DNA of 64,000 bases from Planctomycetales bacterium (GCA_020427155.1 JAGQOW010000005.1:1-64000); one strand, 5' to 3'; shown: positions 49,084-58,273, counted from the stretch's first letter. The notes: generated by a model from the letters alone, not told the origin. A program made the numbers and translations.

Positions 49084-52000
49084 ATGCAGCGTCCAACTCG
49101 GCAAACCTGTGGCAGATTCTTGATTTGCATTCCGACGGCTCTGGCTGCATTGCTGATTGCCAGCTTCTCAGTCGCATTCGCCGCAGCCGAACGGCCGACG
49201 GCGGGTACCTCTGTTTTTGCCCCGGCTGAGGGACCAGGCAACGGACGTCGCGTCGTGCTTCTGGCCGGCGATGAAGAGTACCGTTCAGAGGAAGCGCTGG
49301 TGCAACTTGCAAAGATACTGGCCGTACGGCAGGGCTTTCATTGCACAGTGCTGTTTGCAATCGATGAGGCGACCGGGGAGATCGATCCCAACGCGAGCCA
49401 CAGCCTTGCCGGCGCCGAGGCGCTCGACTCGGCGGATGCGATAGTCATGGGACTTCGGTTTCGCGAATATCCTGATGAAACGATGAAGCACTTTGTCGAC
49501 GCCTATCTGGCAGGCAAGCCGATTGTTGCGCTGCGGACGAGTACTCATGCATTTAAGTACAGCGACGATTCAACGTCGATCTATCGCGATTACTCGTTTA
49601 ATAGCAAACAGTGGCCAGGGGGATTCGGTCGGCAAGTGTTGGGAGAAACTTGGGTAAGTCATCTGGGCAAGAATCACGCCGAAGCGACGCGGGGGCTGCC
49701 AGAGCCCTCGGCCCAGGGCCACCCGGTATTGCACGGGGTAGGCGAGATATTTGCCGATACGGGCGCTTACGTGGCGGCGCCACCTGAAGATTGCACGGTG
49801 CTCATTCGCGGTCAGGTGCTTGCTGGCACGACTGCTACTTCACCTCCGCTCGAAGGAGAGAAGAACAACCCTCTTCAACCCGTCGCCTGGACGCGCATCC
49901 ATCGCAATGCAGCAGGCAAGACCAATCGACTGCTATGCACGACGATGGGGGCTGCTACCGACTTGCTGGACGAGAACCTGCGTCGGCTGCTGGTCAATGG
50001 CTTGTATTGGGCGTTGGATGATGAAGTGCCTGCGGCGGCCGACGTGGCGCTGGTTGGCGATTATCAGCCAACGGACTACAGCTTCGATGGTTTTCGTCGG
50101 GGGGTGCGTCCTGCCGATTTGCAGCTGGAGCCAGCAGACGCATCGTTGCCGCTGGATTTGAAGGCAGGCGAGCGGATTGCTTTGGTCGGCGGCGTACTGC
50201 CGCCTCGGATGGCCCTCTATGGTCATTTTGAAACGATGCTACATGTGCGGTTTCCAGAAAAGGAATTGCGCGTGCGCAACTTCGGTTGGCCTACCGATGA
50301 GGCCGGCGACCAGCAGCGTCCGAACGACTACACAGCGCTCGATGATCCGCTGAAGGTATTTGGCCCCACGCTGCTGGTTTGCTTCTTCGGCGGTAACGAG
50401 TCGTTTGCCGGACCAGCAGGAATCGGAGCATTCAAGCAAGGACTGGCCGCATTTGTTCAGTCGAAAGGCGATTATTTGGAGCAGAACGGCGCCAAGCCCC
50501 GCTTTGTGTTCGTTTCGCCGACGGCTTTCGAAGATCCAGCGTCGGTTTCGCTTCCCGACGGCGTTGCTGAGAATGCAAACCTGCAACTCTATCGGGACGC
50601 GATGCGCGCGGTGGCCGAGCAATTAGAGGTGCCGTTTGTCGACTTGTATGAACCAACAGCCGAGCTATTTGCGGCGACTGGCGGCGCGCAATATACGATC
50701 AACGGGCTGCACGTGAACGAGGCAGGCGCGAAAGAAGTGGCTCAGCGGCTGGACCGTTCGTTGTTTGTGGAAAAGCCGACACGACAGCTGGAAGATGCAG
50801 AGTACGAACGATTGCGAGCCGCGGTGCTCGACAAGATGTGGCACCATCAAAATGACTATCGCATGCTCAATGGTTGGTACGTGTATGGGGGGCGCAATAC
50901 GCCGTTCGGGGTCGTCAATTTTCCAGAGGAGTTTGTCAAGCTTCGCAAGATGGTAGCAGCCCGCGATCGTTACCTGTGGGACATCGCTCAAGGAAAGACC
51001 GTGTCGTACCTGGTGGACGATGGTCCGACGGGCGAGTTGATGGAAGTGCCAACGACTTTTGGCACCAAAGAGTACTCCGAACCAGACGAGTTGCGCGTGC
51101 TGAGCCCGGCAGAGGCAGAGGAGGCGATGGAGGTCGCTCCTGGCTACCGCCTGCAGACTTTTGCTTCGGAAGAGATGTTTCCCGAATTGGCGAATCCTGT
51201 GCAGTTGAATTTCGACAATCGAGGTCGATTGTGGGCGTCTTGTATGCCGACTTATCCCCAGTGGCGGCCCGGCGATCCCAAGCCGAACGATCGCCTATTG
51301 ATCTTTGAAGATACTGACCGCGATGGCGTTGCGGACGAAGTAAAGGTGTTTGTCGACGATCTGCATTGCCCGACGGGTTTCGAGTTCTACAACGGCGGCG
51401 TACTGGTAGTGAGCCAGCCGCAGATATTATTTTTGAAGGATACCGACGGCGACGATCGGGCCGATGTTCGCGAAGTATTGTTTGATGGCTTCGCCTCGGA
51501 CGATACGCACCACGCGATCTGTTCGTTCGAATGGACCCCCGGCGGACAGCTGATCATGCTCGAGGGCATCTCGATGCTGACTTCGGTGGAGACTCCCTGG
51601 GGGCCGTTTCGCAATCGGAATAAATCGGTCGCCTATCGACTTGATCCGCGCACCTGGCGAATCGATCGCCACATGATGCCCTGCTATGCCAATCCGTGGT
51701 GTTATACCCAGAATAATTGGGGGCAAGAATTTGTCGGCGACGGCACGGGAGCCGATCAGTATTGGGCCACGCCGCTGACCGGCAAAGTTTACCCAGGGCG
51801 CGGAGGCACGAAGCAGTTTATCAGCTACGAGGGCGATCGGATGCGGCCTGCGGGCGGTAACGAGTTTGTTTCGAGCCGGCAGTTTCCTGAAGATGCCCAA
51901 GGAAACTTTCTTTATTCCTGCGTGATCAATACGAACGCGATTCTGCAGTTTACGGTGAAAGAAGCGGAGTCGGGATACGCGGGAGTACGGATCGCGGATT

Positions 52001-53313
52001 TCGTCAAGTCCTCGGACGATAACTTTCGACCGATGGATCCTCGCTTCGGTCCAGACGGCACCTTGTATTTTGCCGATTGGCATAACCCGCTGATCGGCCA
52101 TATGCAGTATTCGCAACGCGATCCGAACCGAGACCACCGGCATGGTCGGATCTATCGACTGTCGGCCGAGGGAAGGCCTGCAGTCGAGCCGGTCACCCAA
52201 GCGGGCAAGTCGATCGAGGAATTGCTTGAGCAACTGAGAGAAGTTGAATTGCGAACTCGCTATGCGGCTCGTCGTGAGTTGCGAGATCGCGACACGTCGG
52301 AAGTGCTGGAAACGATCGGACGTTGGACGGCGCAGATCGATAAGTCGGATCCACTGCAGGATCGTGTATTGACCGAAGCCTTGTGGGTCGAGCAGGGGCA
52401 CCATGCGGTCGACGTGCAGCTGCTGCAGCGGGTGATGCAGGCAGAGACGGCCGATGCCCGGGCGGCAGCAGCTCATGTGATTAGTGGGGAATTCTTGACG
52501 CATCCTGAAACGCTTAATTGGCTCGAAGAGTTGATCCATGATCCCCATCCGCGCGTGCGATTGGAGGCCTTGAGGGCGTTGAGTTTCGTCGGTACGGCTG
52601 AAGCAGTGGAATTGGCGCTGGAAGTTGTCGATCATGAGATGGATTACTATCTCAACTACACGCTGGAAAGTACCCTGGGCGCCCTGAAGCCCGTCATCGA
52701 TGCCGAGCTTGCGAAAGGGCGCTCCTTGGGGAGTGATAGGCCCAAGGCGCAAGAGTTTCTGGGCAAACTGCTGCATGGCTCGGTCTATGGCGCCAAGGCC
52801 CACGCGCTGATTGCCAAATTGTCCGACCAAGCGGCCAGCGATTCGGCTGACAAGCAGCGTCTGTACGCCGAGCTGGCTGCGCTGAGGGGCGATGCCAAGT
52901 TGGGTGAGGCCGTGTTTCAGCGCACTTGCGTTGCCTGTCACAAAATTGGAGAAACGGGAGCCAAGTTTGGCCCCAATCACTCGGACGTCGGTCTGCGGCT
53001 AAGTCGCGAAGAGATCGTGCTGTCGATCATCGAGCCTAACGCCAAGCTCGATCCCAAGTATCAGACGATCGTAGTAACCACAAACGACGGAAGGGCGTTC
53101 AGCGGGCTGGTTGCGGAAGAGAGCGACGATACGCTGACCATGCTGATTGGGGCCGGCAAGCTGCAGGAGATCGCGAAAGACTCGATCGATGAACGCGACA
53201 ACGTCAGCGTATCGAGTATGCCGGAGCGGCTGCAGGAATCGATGGCGCCGAAAGAATTTATCGATCTGCTCGAATACATGGCCCAGCAGAAGACGAAACC
53301 GGAACAACCATAG
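49084..53313 (+). CDS. Giant secreted fusion: ThuA + SGNH + PVC-type propeller + HEAT + cytochrome c
   Basis: 1,409 residues from the ATG at 49084 (AGGAAG 9 bp upstream; earlier in-frame ATGs lack this). After a signal peptide come a ThuA-like domain (about 55-330, starting RRVVLLAGDEEY); an SGNH-like domain (about 370-590) that keeps CFFGGNESFAG and INGLHVNEAG but lacks an obvious GDS serine; a propeller of the TIGR02604 type (about 690-1030, FEDTDRDGVADEVKVF, PRFGPDGTLYFADWHNP); helical HEAT repeats; and a C-terminal cytochrome c (CVACHKIGETGAKFGPN near residue 1282) of the TIGR02603 type. An exported redox protein of glycan degradation is likely. Confidence 0.9.
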   Translation: MQRPTRQTCGRFLICIPTALAALLIASFSVAFAAAERPTAGTSVFAPAEGPGNGRRVVLLAGDEEYRSEEALVQLAKILAVRQGFHCTVLFAIDEATGEIDPNASHSLAGAEALDSADAIVMGLRFREYPDETMKHFVDAYLAGKPIVALRTSTHAFKYSDDSTSIYRDYSFNSKQWPGGFGRQVLGETWVSHLGKNHAEATRGLPEPSAQGHPVLHGVGEIFADTGAYVAAPPEDCTVLIRGQVLAGTTATSPPLEGEKNNPLQPVAWTRIHRNAAGKTNRLLCTTMGAATDLLDENLRRLLVNGLYWALDDEVPAAADVALVGDYQPTDYSFDGFRRGVRPADLQLEPADASLPLDLKAGERIALVGGVLPPRMALYGHFETMLHVRFPEKELRVRNFGWPTDEAGDQQRPNDYTALDDPLKVFGPTLLVCFFGGNESFAGPAGIGAFKQGLAAFVQSKGDYLEQNGAKPRFVFVSPTAFEDPASVSLPDGVAENANLQLYRDAMRAVAEQLEVPFVDLYEPTAELFAATGGAQYTINGLHVNEAGAKEVAQRLDRSLFVEKPTRQLEDAEYERLRAAVLDKMWHHQNDYRMLNGWYVYGGRNTPFGVVNFPEEFVKLRKMVAARDRYLWDIAQGKTVSYLVDDGPTGELMEVPTTFGTKEYSEPDELRVLSPAEAEEAMEVAPGYRLQTFASEEMFPELANPVQLNFDNRGRLWASCMPTYPQWRPGDPKPNDRLLIFEDTDRDGVADEVKVFVDDLHCPTGFEFYNGGVLVVSQPQILFLKDTDGDDRADVREVLFDGFASDDTHHAICSFEWTPGGQLIMLEGISMLTSVETPWGPFRNRNKSVAYRLDPRTWRIDRHMMPCYANPWCYTQNNWGQEFVGDGTGADQYWATPLTGKVYPGRGGTKQFISYEGDRMRPAGGNEFVSSRQFPEDAQGNFLYSCVINTNAILQFTVKEAESGYAGVRIADFVKSSDDNFRPMDPRFGPDGTLYFADWHNPLIGHMQYSQRDPNRDHRHGRIYRLSAEGRPAVEPVTQAGKSIEELLEQLREVELRTRYAARRELRDRDTSEVLETIGRWTAQIDKSDPLQDRVLTEALWVEQGHHAVDVQLLQRVMQAETADARAAAAHVISGEFLTHPETLNWLEELIHDPHPRVRLEALRALSFVGTAEAVELALEVVDHEMDYYLNYTLESTLGALKPVIDAELAKGRSLGSDRPKAQEFLGKLLHGSVYGAKAHALIAKLSDQAASDSADKQRLYAELAALRGDAKLGEAVFQRTCVACHKIGETGAKFGPNHSDVGLRLSREEIVLSIIEPNAKLDPKYQTIVVTTNDGRAFSGLVAEESDDTLTMLIGAGKLQEIAKDSIDERDNVSVSSMPERLQESMAPKEFIDLLEYMAQQKTKPEQP

Positions 53314-53316
53314 CCG

Positions 53317-53338
53317 ACAGGCTGTGAGAACAGCCTGT
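53317..53338 (+). terminator. Hairpin after the cytochrome fusion gene
   Basis: ACAGGCTGT at 53317-53325 pairs with ACAGCCTGT at 53330-53338 around a GAGA tetraloop, a GNRA loop that stabilises hairpins. It starts 3 bp after the stop codon. No T-run follows. Confidence 0.6.
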
Positions 53339-53437
53339 ATGTCGGGCGGATGGCCACAATAAACACGAAGAGACACGAAAAGGCGAAAGGGAAAGTGATA
53401 CCGTTTTTGTGTTCTTGGCGGCTATTCTTTTGCTGCT

Positions 53438-54835
53438 CTAACTTGGTATTTCGTAGCCCTTGCGCTGCTCGCGGGTTTGCCAGGCGTTGGCCTCTTCGTC
53501 GCCGACGATTTGTTGGGCGACGGGATCCCATTTCAGACTGCGGCCCAGACGCATTGCGATGTTGCAAAGGTGGCAAGTCGAAAGTGCACGGTGGTGTGTG
53601 AAGATATCGGAGATCGGTTGCTTGCGAGTCTTCACGCAATCAAAGAAATTCGCCATGTGGCTGGGAGCCACTTTGCCGCCATAGACCTTGTCGAGTGCAT
53701 CTTCGGGCAGTGGATGGTCCTTCAGGTCTTCGTAGGGCTTTCCACTGAGACTGCTACGACTAACAAAAATGCGTCCCTCGGTTCCTTCGAGCATGATGCC
53801 GTTGCCAAACTGCGCATCATCGTCGTCGACCGAGTCGCGGATCGACATTTCGACCCCGTTGGGGAAGGTGCAATGCAGGTCGAAACTGGTGGCCGTATTG
53901 TAGCGGTCATCCTGCGTCGGCATGCCGTTCTTGAATTCGACGGGATGATTGACAGAGACCAGTTCGACCTCGGTCGGGCCCGAGTCAGCCATGCCGATGG
54001 CCCATTGAGCGATGTCGACGTGGTGCGCACCCCAGTCGGTGAGCTTGCCGCCGGAGTATTCATACCACCAGCGGAATTCATAATGGCCGCGGGTCTCGAT
54101 ACCGTGAGCATTCTTCTCTTCATCTCGGAATCGATAGTCGACCAACGGGGCCTGCCCGAGCCAGAATTCCCAATTGAGGTGCTTGGGAGGTTCGACCACC
54201 GGAATGGAACCCGAAGAGGGTGCTCCACCGATGGCCACGCGGGCGCGCTTGAGTTCGCCGAGTCGTCCTTCCTGAACCAAAGCCAAGGCTTGCAAGAAAC
54301 GACGTCCCATCTCCGTACGTTGCTGGGTGCCTACCTGGAAGACGCGACCGGTCTCTTCGACCACTTTGCAAAGGCGCTTGCCTTCGTCGATGGTGAGAGT
54401 CACAGGCTTTTCGCAGTAGACGTCTTTGCCGCTGCGCAGAGCCTCGATCGCGATCTTGGTATGCCAATGATCGGGGGTGGCAATCGAGACGGCATCGATA
54501 TCGTCGCGATCGAGCAAGTAGCGATAATCCTCGTAGACGTCGGGATAGCGGCCCGTGTCTTCCCCGCACTTGGCCCGGCCTCGGTCTGCATAGTGCGCAT
54601 CGACGTCGGCCAAGGCTACGATGTTGGCAAAAGGATAGATTTCTTCACGCAGCCCGCCAAGCCAGCGGCTTCCAACCCCGATGCAACCTACGCAGGGGCG
54701 GTCGTTGGCAGCATGATGTTCTCCGTAAGCGAGCTTCGTCGAAAACCAGTAGGGAGTCAAACTACAGGCAGCGGCCAATCCTGTTGATGACTGGAGAAAT
54801 TGACGTCGTGAGCGATAGGTAGATTGGTCTTTCAT
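53438..54835 (-). CDS. Tat-exported Gfo/Idh/MocA oxidoreductase
   Basis: 465 residues from the ATG at 54835; the frame extends 19 codons upstream without support. A Tat signal, SRRQFLQSSTGLAAA, is followed by a Rossmann fold (GCIGVGSRWLGGL, VALADVD) and the family motif CEKPVTLTIDEGK with the catalytic Lys of the EKP triplet. Substrate-domain features: GVEMSIRDSV and WYEYSGGKLTDWGAHHVDIAQW, including the second conserved Asp/His site. Exported Gfo/Idh/MocA proteins are common in planctomycetes and may act on glycans or nucleotide sugars with a bound NAD(P). Divergent from the next Gfo gene. Confidence 0.9.
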   Translation of the reverse strand: MKDQSTYRSRRQFLQSSTGLAAACSLTPYWFSTKLAYGEHHAANDRPCVGCIGVGSRWLGGLREEIYPFANIVALADVDAHYADRGRAKCGEDTGRYPDVYEDYRYLLDRDDIDAVSIATPDHWHTKIAIEALRSGKDVYCEKPVTLTIDEGKRLCKVVEETGRVFQVGTQQRTEMGRRFLQALALVQEGRLGELKRARVAIGGAPSSGSIPVVEPPKHLNWEFWLGQAPLVDYRFRDEEKNAHGIETRGHYEFRWWYEYSGGKLTDWGAHHVDIAQWAIGMADSGPTEVELVSVNHPVEFKNGMPTQDDRYNTATSFDLHCTFPNGVEMSIRDSVDDDDAQFGNGIMLEGTEGRIFVSRSSLSGKPYEDLKDHPLPEDALDKVYGGKVAPSHMANFFDCVKTRKQPISDIFTHHRALSTCHLCNIAMRLGRSLKWDPVAQQIVGDEEANAWQTREQRKGYEIPS

Positions 54836-55134
54836 GAGGGTATCTTTGGCTGAGGAAGAGCGCGAAACAGACTGACAAGTAGGATTGACCACGGCTCGGA
54901 TTCCTTCACGGCAACGTCGTCAACAGGCGGTATTCTAGTGGCTTGAAGCCGAAATCACTAGCGTGCTTTTTTGGCCTTCCGTTGTGCTTCTGGCCAATAT
55001 GCCCGTCGCATTGCGGATGAGCGGTTGCCTTGCGGCAGACAAGTTGTGAAATAGTTTTCTTCCGAGAGCCGTTGTGATACACTGCCGGTCCCTCTCTCTT
55101 ACGCCTTCCGCATTCTCGCTAAGGAGCTGCGATC

Positions 55135-56433
55135 ATGTCCGAGCCTTTGGATCGAAGACGATTTCTGGAAAAGAGCGCGGCTGTTGGTTCTGCCTTCAGT
55201 TTGTTGACCTCGACGAGCCGCTCTGCCGAGCGAGTCAGCGCGAATGATACTCTTGTCGTGGCCGTAGTTGGTGTGAATGGTCGAGGCCGGGCACATGCAG
55301 AAGGGTTTGCCCAGCAGCCGGGCGTCGAGGTTGCCTATATTTGCGACGTAGACGAGCGCATTATTCCGCGTGCCATCGAGCAGACGGCGAAGTACCAGGA
55401 ACGCAAGCCCCAGGGCGTGCGTGATTTTCGCGAACTACTGGACGACAAATCGGTAGATATCATTTCGATCGCGACGCCGAACCATTGGCACGCACCGGCG
55501 GCCATCATGGCATGTGCCGCTGGCAAGCACGTCTACGTTGAGAAGCCCTGCAGCTATACTGCCGAGGAGGGCGAGCTGACGATTCAAGCAGCCAGGAAGT
55601 ACGACCGGGTAGTGCAAATGGGCAACCAGCGTCGGAGCAGAGCTCCGATGATTGAAGCGATCGGAAAGATTCGCGACGGCGTGCTCGGCAACGTCTTAGT
55701 TTCGCGGACCTGGTACAACAGCCGGCGTGGGTCGATAGGCGTCGGCAAAGAAGTAGCAGTTCCCCCGGGGTTGGATTTTGATCTATGGCAAGGACCTGCA
55801 CCTGCTCGGCCCTATAAAGATAATTTGGTGCATTACAACTGGCACTGGCATTGGCACTGGGGCAACGGCGAGTTGGGCAACAACGGCGTCCATGCGATCG
55901 ATGTCGCCCGGTGGGGCATGGGGGTCGACTACCCGTCGTATGTGACTTCGACAGGTGGTCGGATTCGCTTTGACGATGATCAGGAAACTCCGGACACCCA
56001 TTTTGTCGCGTTTCACTTCGGCGAGAAGATGATTACGTGGGAGGGCCTCAGTTGGTCGCCTTTTGGTCCCGAGGGGAGTCAGTTTGGGATCTCTTTTCAC
56101 GGCGATGAAGGAAGTATGGTGCTCGATGATACTGGCTACCGAATCCTGGACATGCACAATAAGGTGGTTGAAAACGTTGCAGGTACGGGAAGCGATGCGG
56201 AGCATTATGCCGATTTCCTGGAGGCGATTCGCACCGGGCGGCGTCCCTCGTCGGATATCGAAGAGGGACATCAGAGCACATTGTTATGTCATTTAGGAAA
56301 CATCTCGCAGCGGACGGGACGACCGCTGCAGACGGATCCCGAGAATGGTCACATTCTCGAAGATGCCGAGGCCCAGAAACTGTGGGCTCGCGAAGAGTAT
56401 CGGGAGGGATTCGATCCGAAGGCGTTTGTTTGA
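55135..56433 (+). CDS. Tat-exported Gfo/Idh/MocA oxidoreductase
   Basis: 432 residues; AAGGAG lies 9 bp before the ATG. Tat signal: DRRRFLEKSAAVGSAF. The Rossmann motif is VAVVGVNGRGRAHAEG, and VEKPCSYTAEEGEL carries the EKP lysine. The second domain has HYNWHWHWHWGNGELGNNGVHAIDVARW, with the conserved His/Asp pair. The frame ends KAFV. It probably shares a divergent promoter region of 299 bp with the Gfo gene on its left and is followed after 79 bp by another family member. Confidence 0.92.
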   Translation: MSEPLDRRRFLEKSAAVGSAFSLLTSTSRSAERVSANDTLVVAVVGVNGRGRAHAEGFAQQPGVEVAYICDVDERIIPRAIEQTAKYQERKPQGVRDFRELLDDKSVDIISIATPNHWHAPAAIMACAAGKHVYVEKPCSYTAEEGELTIQAARKYDRVVQMGNQRRSRAPMIEAIGKIRDGVLGNVLVSRTWYNSRRGSIGVGKEVAVPPGLDFDLWQGPAPARPYKDNLVHYNWHWHWHWGNGELGNNGVHAIDVARWGMGVDYPSYVTSTGGRIRFDDDQETPDTHFVAFHFGEKMITWEGLSWSPFGPEGSQFGISFHGDEGSMVLDDTGYRILDMHNKVVENVAGTGSDAEHYADFLEAIRTGRRPSSDIEEGHQSTLLCHLGNISQRTGRPLQTDPENGHILEDAEAQKLWAREEYREGFDPKAFV

Positions 56434-56512
56434 GAAGTGGATCAGCAGGTGAGTTGCTGATAGCTAGTTGATTGCTGCGTATTTTCCATCATTGTTTGAG
56501 AGACTTTGGAAT

Positions 56513-57523
56513 ATGAATACTCCCGTCGTGTTTCAGCTTGCCGCTGCCGTGTTGTTTGTTCTGGTGGCAGCTGGCTCTCCAGGTTTGTCTGCAGCGGATG
56601 CGAAGGAATTTCGAATCGGCATTATCGGGCTTGATACCTCTCATGTGCCTTCATTTACGAAAGGCATCAATGGAGAGGGAGACAAGCCAGGCATTGAGGG
56701 ATTTCGAGTGGTGGCGGCCTACCCCAAGGGAAGTCCCGACATCGAGTCGAGCGTCAGCCGAGTCCCAGAGTACACCAAGCAAATGCGCGAGATGGGGATC
56801 GAGATTGTCGATTCGATTGACGAGCTATTGACGAAGGTGGACGGAATCTTGCTCGAAACGAATGATGGTCGGCCACATCTCGAACAGGTCAGGCCGGTGA
56901 TTGCCGCCGGCAAGCCGGTGTTCATCGATAAACCAATTGCAGGCTCGCTGACCGATGCGGTGGCGATCTTTGCGATTGCCCGTAAAGCGGGCGTGCCGGT
57001 GTTTTCTTCCAGTAGCTTACGTTTTGGAAGTAATTCGCAGGAGGTCCGCGGCGGTTCGATCGGAGAAGTTACCTACTGCGAGACTTCGAGTCCTTGTCAT
57101 CTTGAAGAAACTCACCCCGACCTGTTTTGGTACGGCATCCATGGCTGCGAGTCGTTGTTTACGGTCATGGGCACCGGATGCGAGAGCGTCGTGCGGCGCA
57201 GCGAAGACGGCATGGTGGTCGTCGAAGGGACTTGGGCAGATGGCCGGACGGGGGTTTTTCGCGAGGGAAAAGGCTACAGCGGTTCGGCCAAAGGCTCGAA
57301 GGGAGAGGCCGAAGTAGGGGCTTACGACGGCTATCTTCCGTTGGTAGTGCAAATTACCGAGTTCTTTCGCACCGGCAAGCCGCCGGTGAGCGAAGTCGAG
57401 ACGCTGGAGATCTACAGCTTTATGGAAGCTGCCGACGAGAGCAAGCGACAAGGCGGAAAAGCGGTGAAGCTGGCAGACGTGTTGGCGAAGGCCAAGGAGG
57501 AAGCAGCGGGCCTGGTGGAATAA
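56513..57523 (+). CDS. Secreted Gfo/Idh/MocA-like protein
   Basis: 336 residues from the ATG at 56513; the longer frame has no ribosome site. The N-terminus is a Sec signal (MNTPVVFQLAAAVLFVLVAAG) rather than Tat. A Rossmann segment, RIGIIGLDTSHVPSFTKG, and a lysine motif, VFIDKPIAGSLTDAVA (DKP in place of EKP), mark the family; the C-terminal domain is short. If Sec-exported it would bind its cofactor outside the cytoplasm, or work without one. Its stop codon TAA sits on the left terminal inverted repeat of the accessory element, so the insertion landed exactly at the gene's 3' end. Confidence 0.85.
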   Translation: MNTPVVFQLAAAVLFVLVAAGSPGLSAADAKEFRIGIIGLDTSHVPSFTKGINGEGDKPGIEGFRVVAAYPKGSPDIESSVSRVPEYTKQMREMGIEIVDSIDELLTKVDGILLETNDGRPHLEQVRPVIAAGKPVFIDKPIAGSLTDAVAIFAIARKAGVPVFSSSSLRFGSNSQEVRGGSIGEVTYCETSSPCHLEETHPDLFWYGIHGCESLFTVMGTGCESVVRRSEDGMVVVEGTWADGRTGVFREGKGYSGSAKGSKGEAEVGAYDGYLPLVVQITEFFRTGKPPVSEVETLEIYSFMEAADESKRQGGKAVKLADVLAKAKEEAAGLVE

Positions 57524-57560
57524 GGGTGTGACGACCAACGGAACAGCATAATACGCTAAG
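57523..57560 (+). repeat. Left Tn3-like terminal inverted repeat
   Basis: 38 bp. The outer base is A in place of G (it forms the last base of the Gfo stop codon), then GGGTGTGACGACCAAC and GGAACAG match the right end exactly over 23 bp; the inner part has diverged but ends CGCTAAG, against CGTTAAG at the right end. Confidence 0.75.
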
Positions 57561-57754
57561 CGGTTGGCCAGCCGAACTTTCCGGAAAATGGTGCTTGGGA
57601 GCAGCCGGAACAAGAGCGGAAGACGCCGTGGATTAGCTACTCTGAGGGGCAGAACGCGCAAGAATACAGCCGAATTTCGGAAAGCCACAAACTGCCTCGG
57701 ACGATGAAGCCGCCTGCAGGTTTAGCCTGGCTGAATCTTGCCGAGGTGAGCTGA
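57560..57754 (+). pseudogene. Possible C-terminal gene remnant inside the left end
   Basis: A frame of 64 codons with no start codon opens right at the inner edge of the left TIR and ends at TGA 57752-57754. Its product has protein-like composition: FPENGAWEQPEQERKTPW, SYSEGQNAQEYSRISES, MKPPAGLAWLNLAEVS. It looks like the 3' part of a gene whose 5' part was lost. Not recognised; a chance frame cannot be excluded. Confidence 0.35.
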
Positions 57755-57878
57755 CCGGCGCAGTTGCGCAAGCTCCCGTACCGACGGTGGTTGTGACAAC
57801 CTCAGCGAGATAGCGAGTTGCCAGATTGAGGCGTTAGGCACCACCGCGGGAGGTTAGCAGCGAGAATCGTGTGCAGTT

Positions 57879-57887
57879 TTGCTACAA
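57879..57887 (+). promoter_or_regulatory. Extended -10 promoter candidate for the cassettes
   Basis: TGCTACAAT has the TGn extension followed by a one-mismatch -10 box (TACAAT at 57882-57887). It lies about 100 bp before the first cassette gene and reads towards it, where a cassette promoter (Pc) would be. No good -35 box. Confidence 0.45.
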
Positions 57888-57898
57888 TATGAGCAGTA

Positions 57899-57949
57899 CT
57901 TATCCACATGTTTTGTAGATAAGCAGGCCGCATCCGGTCTTATCTACAT
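57899..57949. promoter_or_regulatory. Dyad operator-like site plus extra half-site
   Basis: CTTATCCACA (57899-57908) and TGTAGATAAG (57914-57923) form a dyad with one mismatch, and CTTATCTACA recurs at 57939-57948. The three 9-mers TTATCCACA, TTATCTACA (minus strand) and TTATCTACA resemble DnaA boxes, one perfectly. Placed just after the promoter-like element, they may bind a regulator, or be recombinase-binding repeats of an attI-like site. Confidence 0.5.
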
Positions 57950-57968
57950 TTTTTGTGTCGAATAACAA

Positions 57969-57975
57969 GTTAGGC
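57969..57975 (+). other. Cassette insertion junction (attI-like or degenerate attC)
   Basis: GTTAGGC fits the GTTRRRY core. The context AATAACAAGTTAGGC resembles the end of class 1 attI (AACAAAGTTAGGC). Its exact complement, GCCTAAC, ends the first cassette at 58268-58274, which fixes this as the left boundary of cassette 1. No stem-forming partner arms are visible upstream, which favours attI-like over attC. Confidence 0.6.
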
Positions 57976-57985
57976 GAGTATCGTC

Positions 57986-58273
57986 ATGTTCCGGTGGTTC
58001 AAGAAACGATTGACTTCGGCATCCGATGAGCCGCAGGTCCCGGTGTTCCTCAACCCGTTGGTCATGCTTTTGGCTGGTGCCGAGAAGCAGAAGGGCTCTC
58101 CACTGACGCGAGAAGAAGTGCACGCCGTCCGCGACGGCGCACAGTGCATGATGATGCCGGTTTCGCAAGCGGAGAAGTTCTACGCTTCTTTGGACGCGCA
58201 GATGCCTATACCGCGTCTGGATCCGGAAAAAATATGGGAGGAGTGGCAGACCGTCCGTGAGGAACTCGCCTAA
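57986..58273 (+). CDS. Integron cassette 1 gene, unknown protein
   Basis: 95 residues, MFRWFKKRLTSASDEPQVPV, with FLNPLVMLLAGAEKQKGSPLTREEV, a helix, and PIPRLDPEKIWEEWQTVREEL. No signal peptide, no family recognised; the middle is weakly helical and the C-terminus charged. The TAA stop lies inside the attC R'' box (GCCTAAC), the usual compact cassette arrangement. The ATG is 10 bp after the junction GTTAGGC, so the leader is very short. Confidence 0.75.
   Translation: MFRWFKKRLTSASDEPQVPVFLNPLVMLLAGAEKQKGSPLTREEVHAVRDGAQCMMMPVSQAEKFYASLDAQMPIPRLDPEKIWEEWQTVREELA

Larger units (their letters stand above)
57761..57985. other. Leader region before the cassette array
   Basis: No gene. Contains GTTAGGC at 57833-57839, a promoter-like element at 57879-57887, three TTATC(C/T)ACA repeats and the attI-like junction at 57969-57975. 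Confidence 0.5.

Noticed and set aside
51427..52980. Long minus-strand frame of 517 codons
   Set aside because: It is antisense to the conserved propeller and HEAT part of the cytochrome fusion, and its product has no recognisable features; a GC-rich shadow frame.
57833..57839. GTTAGGC as the R' box of a further attC
   Set aside because: No complementary R'' and no L''/L' arms with extrahelical bases could be found upstream.
57900..57948. Three DnaA-box-like 9-mers as a replication origin
   Set aside because: They lie inside an accessory element, with no dnaA, dnaN or AT-rich unwinding region nearby; an operator or recombinase site fits better.
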